Shown piece by piece: positions 19,570 to 20,707 of a stretch of 20,707 nucleotides of DNA (the stretch's first letter is position 1; each line of letters starts with the position of its first letter). The DNA comes from JBEKEX01 sp050013615 (lineage in GTDB: Bacteria; Chloroflexota; Anaerolineae; Anaerolineales; Anaerolineaceae), in assembly GCA_050013615.1 (NCBI GenBank), contig JBEKEX010000024.1, positions 1 to 20,707 of the forward strand, written 5' to 3'. Below the pieces are notes generated by a model that saw only the letters and a list, made by a program, of their open reading frames with translations, did not search any database and was not told the DNA's origin. A program made the translations under genes and the position numbers.

Positions 19570-20707
19570 TCATTGCGCGTCAATCGCCGATTTGGGTTCG
19601 CCGGTCTCTACGTCAAGCACTTTGGATGGGTCACTTGCCGGCTTGGCTGCCGGCTTTGCATTGGGCGCCGCTCCTTCCTCCTTGCCCCGCCGCAGCATCT
19701 CTTCCACGTCCACCGTCTCGCCGCAGAAGCGATAGACCAGGCGCAGGAATTCGCTGTCGTCGATCAAGCCGCGCCCGCGCAGCTCGGTGAGCACGCCCAG
19801 GATGTTGCTGGCAGCCATGGCCAGCGAGACGTTGTCGCGCGCCGAGATATCCGCCCCGTGCACTTCGATGGTGGCTTGCCGGTTCACCCGGCGGTCTACC
19901 AGCGAGCGGCGTGCCGCCACGGTGCACAGCAGGTCCGTGAGCATCCAGGTGAAATATTCCTGGCGCTGCTCGAACCAGCGATAGGTCGGGCCGCCGGCGG
20001 CCTCGGCAGTGGTGCGTGTGGCGCTTTCCGGTTCGGCCAAAAAGTGCAGCGGCACCCCCGACCCTGCCGCGATCATCTTCTTCAACGCCAGGCCGTCCGT
20101 GTTGGCATCGTCCGCCTCCAGCTTGGGGCTGATCACGTCCCAGGTCTCGCTTTCGTCCGTGACCAGAATGCTGCCGGGGCTGGGCGGGGTGGCGTTCAGG
20201 GCATTCTGGCGGCTGGCGCGCTCGGCTTCGCTGATGAACTTGGCCTTGACCACGTACAGGAACGCCGTGCGGAAGCGGTTCAGCCGGGCGCGGTCCTCCA
20301 GCCAGGCGTTGTAGCGGCTGAGCCAGCGCAAAATGGGTGCCAGGTCGCTCTCACCCCACTGCGCCCCGGCCGGTCGGTTGATGGCATAATGCAGCACCAC
20401 CGGCGCAAAGCTGCCATCTTCGTTGGGCTGATCCTTGAGCGGGTCGTAGACGGTGTAGGTCACTTCGTCGCCGGGCAGCGCCCCGCTCTTCGCTGCGACC
20501 ACGGTGATGGAAAGCGCCCGTTCGATGTCGTTCTCCGCCGCGTGCAGCTCTTTCACCTGCGCGGCGGGGATGGCCCGGACGTACGACATGCCGGCCGCGT
20601 CCGTGGTGACCAGCACGAACAGGTTGCCGGTGCGGGTCAGCTCATCGCACCATTCGATCACCCGCACGGGCATGCGGTTCAACGGGTGATTCCAGAATTC
20701 CTGCAGG
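19570..20707 (-). CDS. phage portal protein, N-terminally truncated by the window edge
   Basis: The frame is open to the end of the window; 378 codons are seen, and a nominal TTG at 20682 is not the start because in-frame coding continues upstream (F-W-N-H-P-L-N-R-M-P-V-R-V). The portal ring at one capsid vertex passes DNA in and out. Supporting features: the A-I-N-R-P-A-G-A-Q-W-G-E-S-D-L-A-P-I-L-R-W-L segment, a long helix with Y-N-A-W-L-E-D-R-A-R-L-N, the segment S-G-V-P-L-H-F-L-A-E-P-E-S-A-T-R-T-T-A-E-A typical of SPP1/HK97-type portals, and a helical C-terminal domain ending in a Pro/Ala/Lys-rich tail. Terminase, which normally precedes the portal, would be beyond the right edge. It is the first visible gene of the minus-strand head module. 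Confidence 0.88.
   Translation of the reverse strand, partial: LQEFWNHPLNRMPVRVIEWCDELTRTGNLFVLVTTDAAGMSYVRAIPAAQVKELHAAENDIERALSITVVAAKSGALPGDEVTYTVYDPLKDQPNEDGSFAPVVLHYAINRPAGAQWGESDLAPILRWLSRYNAWLEDRARLNRFRTAFLYVVKAKFISEAERASRQNALNATPPSPGSILVTDESETWDVISPKLEADDANTDGLALKKMIAAGSGVPLHFLAEPESATRTTAEAAGGPTYRWFEQRQEYFTWMLTDLLCTVAARRSLVDRRVNRQATIEVHGADISARDNVSLAMAASNILGVLTELRGRGLIDDSEFLRLVYRFCGETVDVEEMLRRGKEEGAAPNAKPAAKPASDPSKVLDVETGEPKSAIDAQ

Overview
The window looks like a chromosomal segment of a Chloroflexota bacterium, most likely Anaerolineae-like. The clues are a 48-residue Flp pilin with an E-Y prepilin motif, a CpaF/TadA ATPase preceded by a small tightly coupled protein, TTG/GTG starts with strong Shine-Dalgarno sites, and GC-rich intergenic hairpins. 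This is a judgement from protein style and not a database result.

Positions 1-8410 are ordinary host genes: the tail of a DUF1801 protein, a PAS-GAF-PAS-GGDEF diguanylate cyclase, a small protein translationally coupled to CpaF, a divergent lactate-permease-family transporter with an apparently leaderless promoter, a PPOX-family flavin enzyme, the Flp pilin with a clean terminator, and a cation diffusion facilitator with three C-terminal dimerisation-type domains. CpaF and Flp are parts of one Tad pilus machine but lie apart, with no TadB/TadC or CpaB/CpaE next to them.

Positions 8411-9513 are repeat-rich and decayed: a hairpin, two copies of a 45-bp dispersed repeat, a small four-helix membrane protein, a 19-bp palindromic tandem array, and a 45-codon relic that seems to join the first and last residues of an N6-adenine DNA methyltransferase.

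Positions 9514-12440 form a sharply AT-rich, foreign-looking island with three same-strand genes and a bidirectional terminator: a two-helix membrane protein with a HEPN/DUF4145-like domain, a membrane protein with a TIGR02391-like (HEPN-type) domain carrying RNPxxH, and a Schlafen AlbA_2-domain protein. This is the best candidate for an undescribed system, possibly anti-phage defence. Positions 12440-12773 hold inverted repeats and a 43-bp relic of a phage gene, followed by an AT-leaning GT-C membrane glycosyltransferase gene (12774-14618).

Positions 14755-20707 are a GC-rich minus-strand phage head module, read from right to left: portal (cut by the window edge), prohead protease joined in frame to the capsid gene, major capsid (frame-shifted near 18457), a holin-like protein, a small protein, a connector-like protein, two proteins of unknown structural role and a small beta-rich protein. 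No tape-measure, tail-tube or sheath gene follows; the module stops at a hairpin facing the glycosyltransferase gene.
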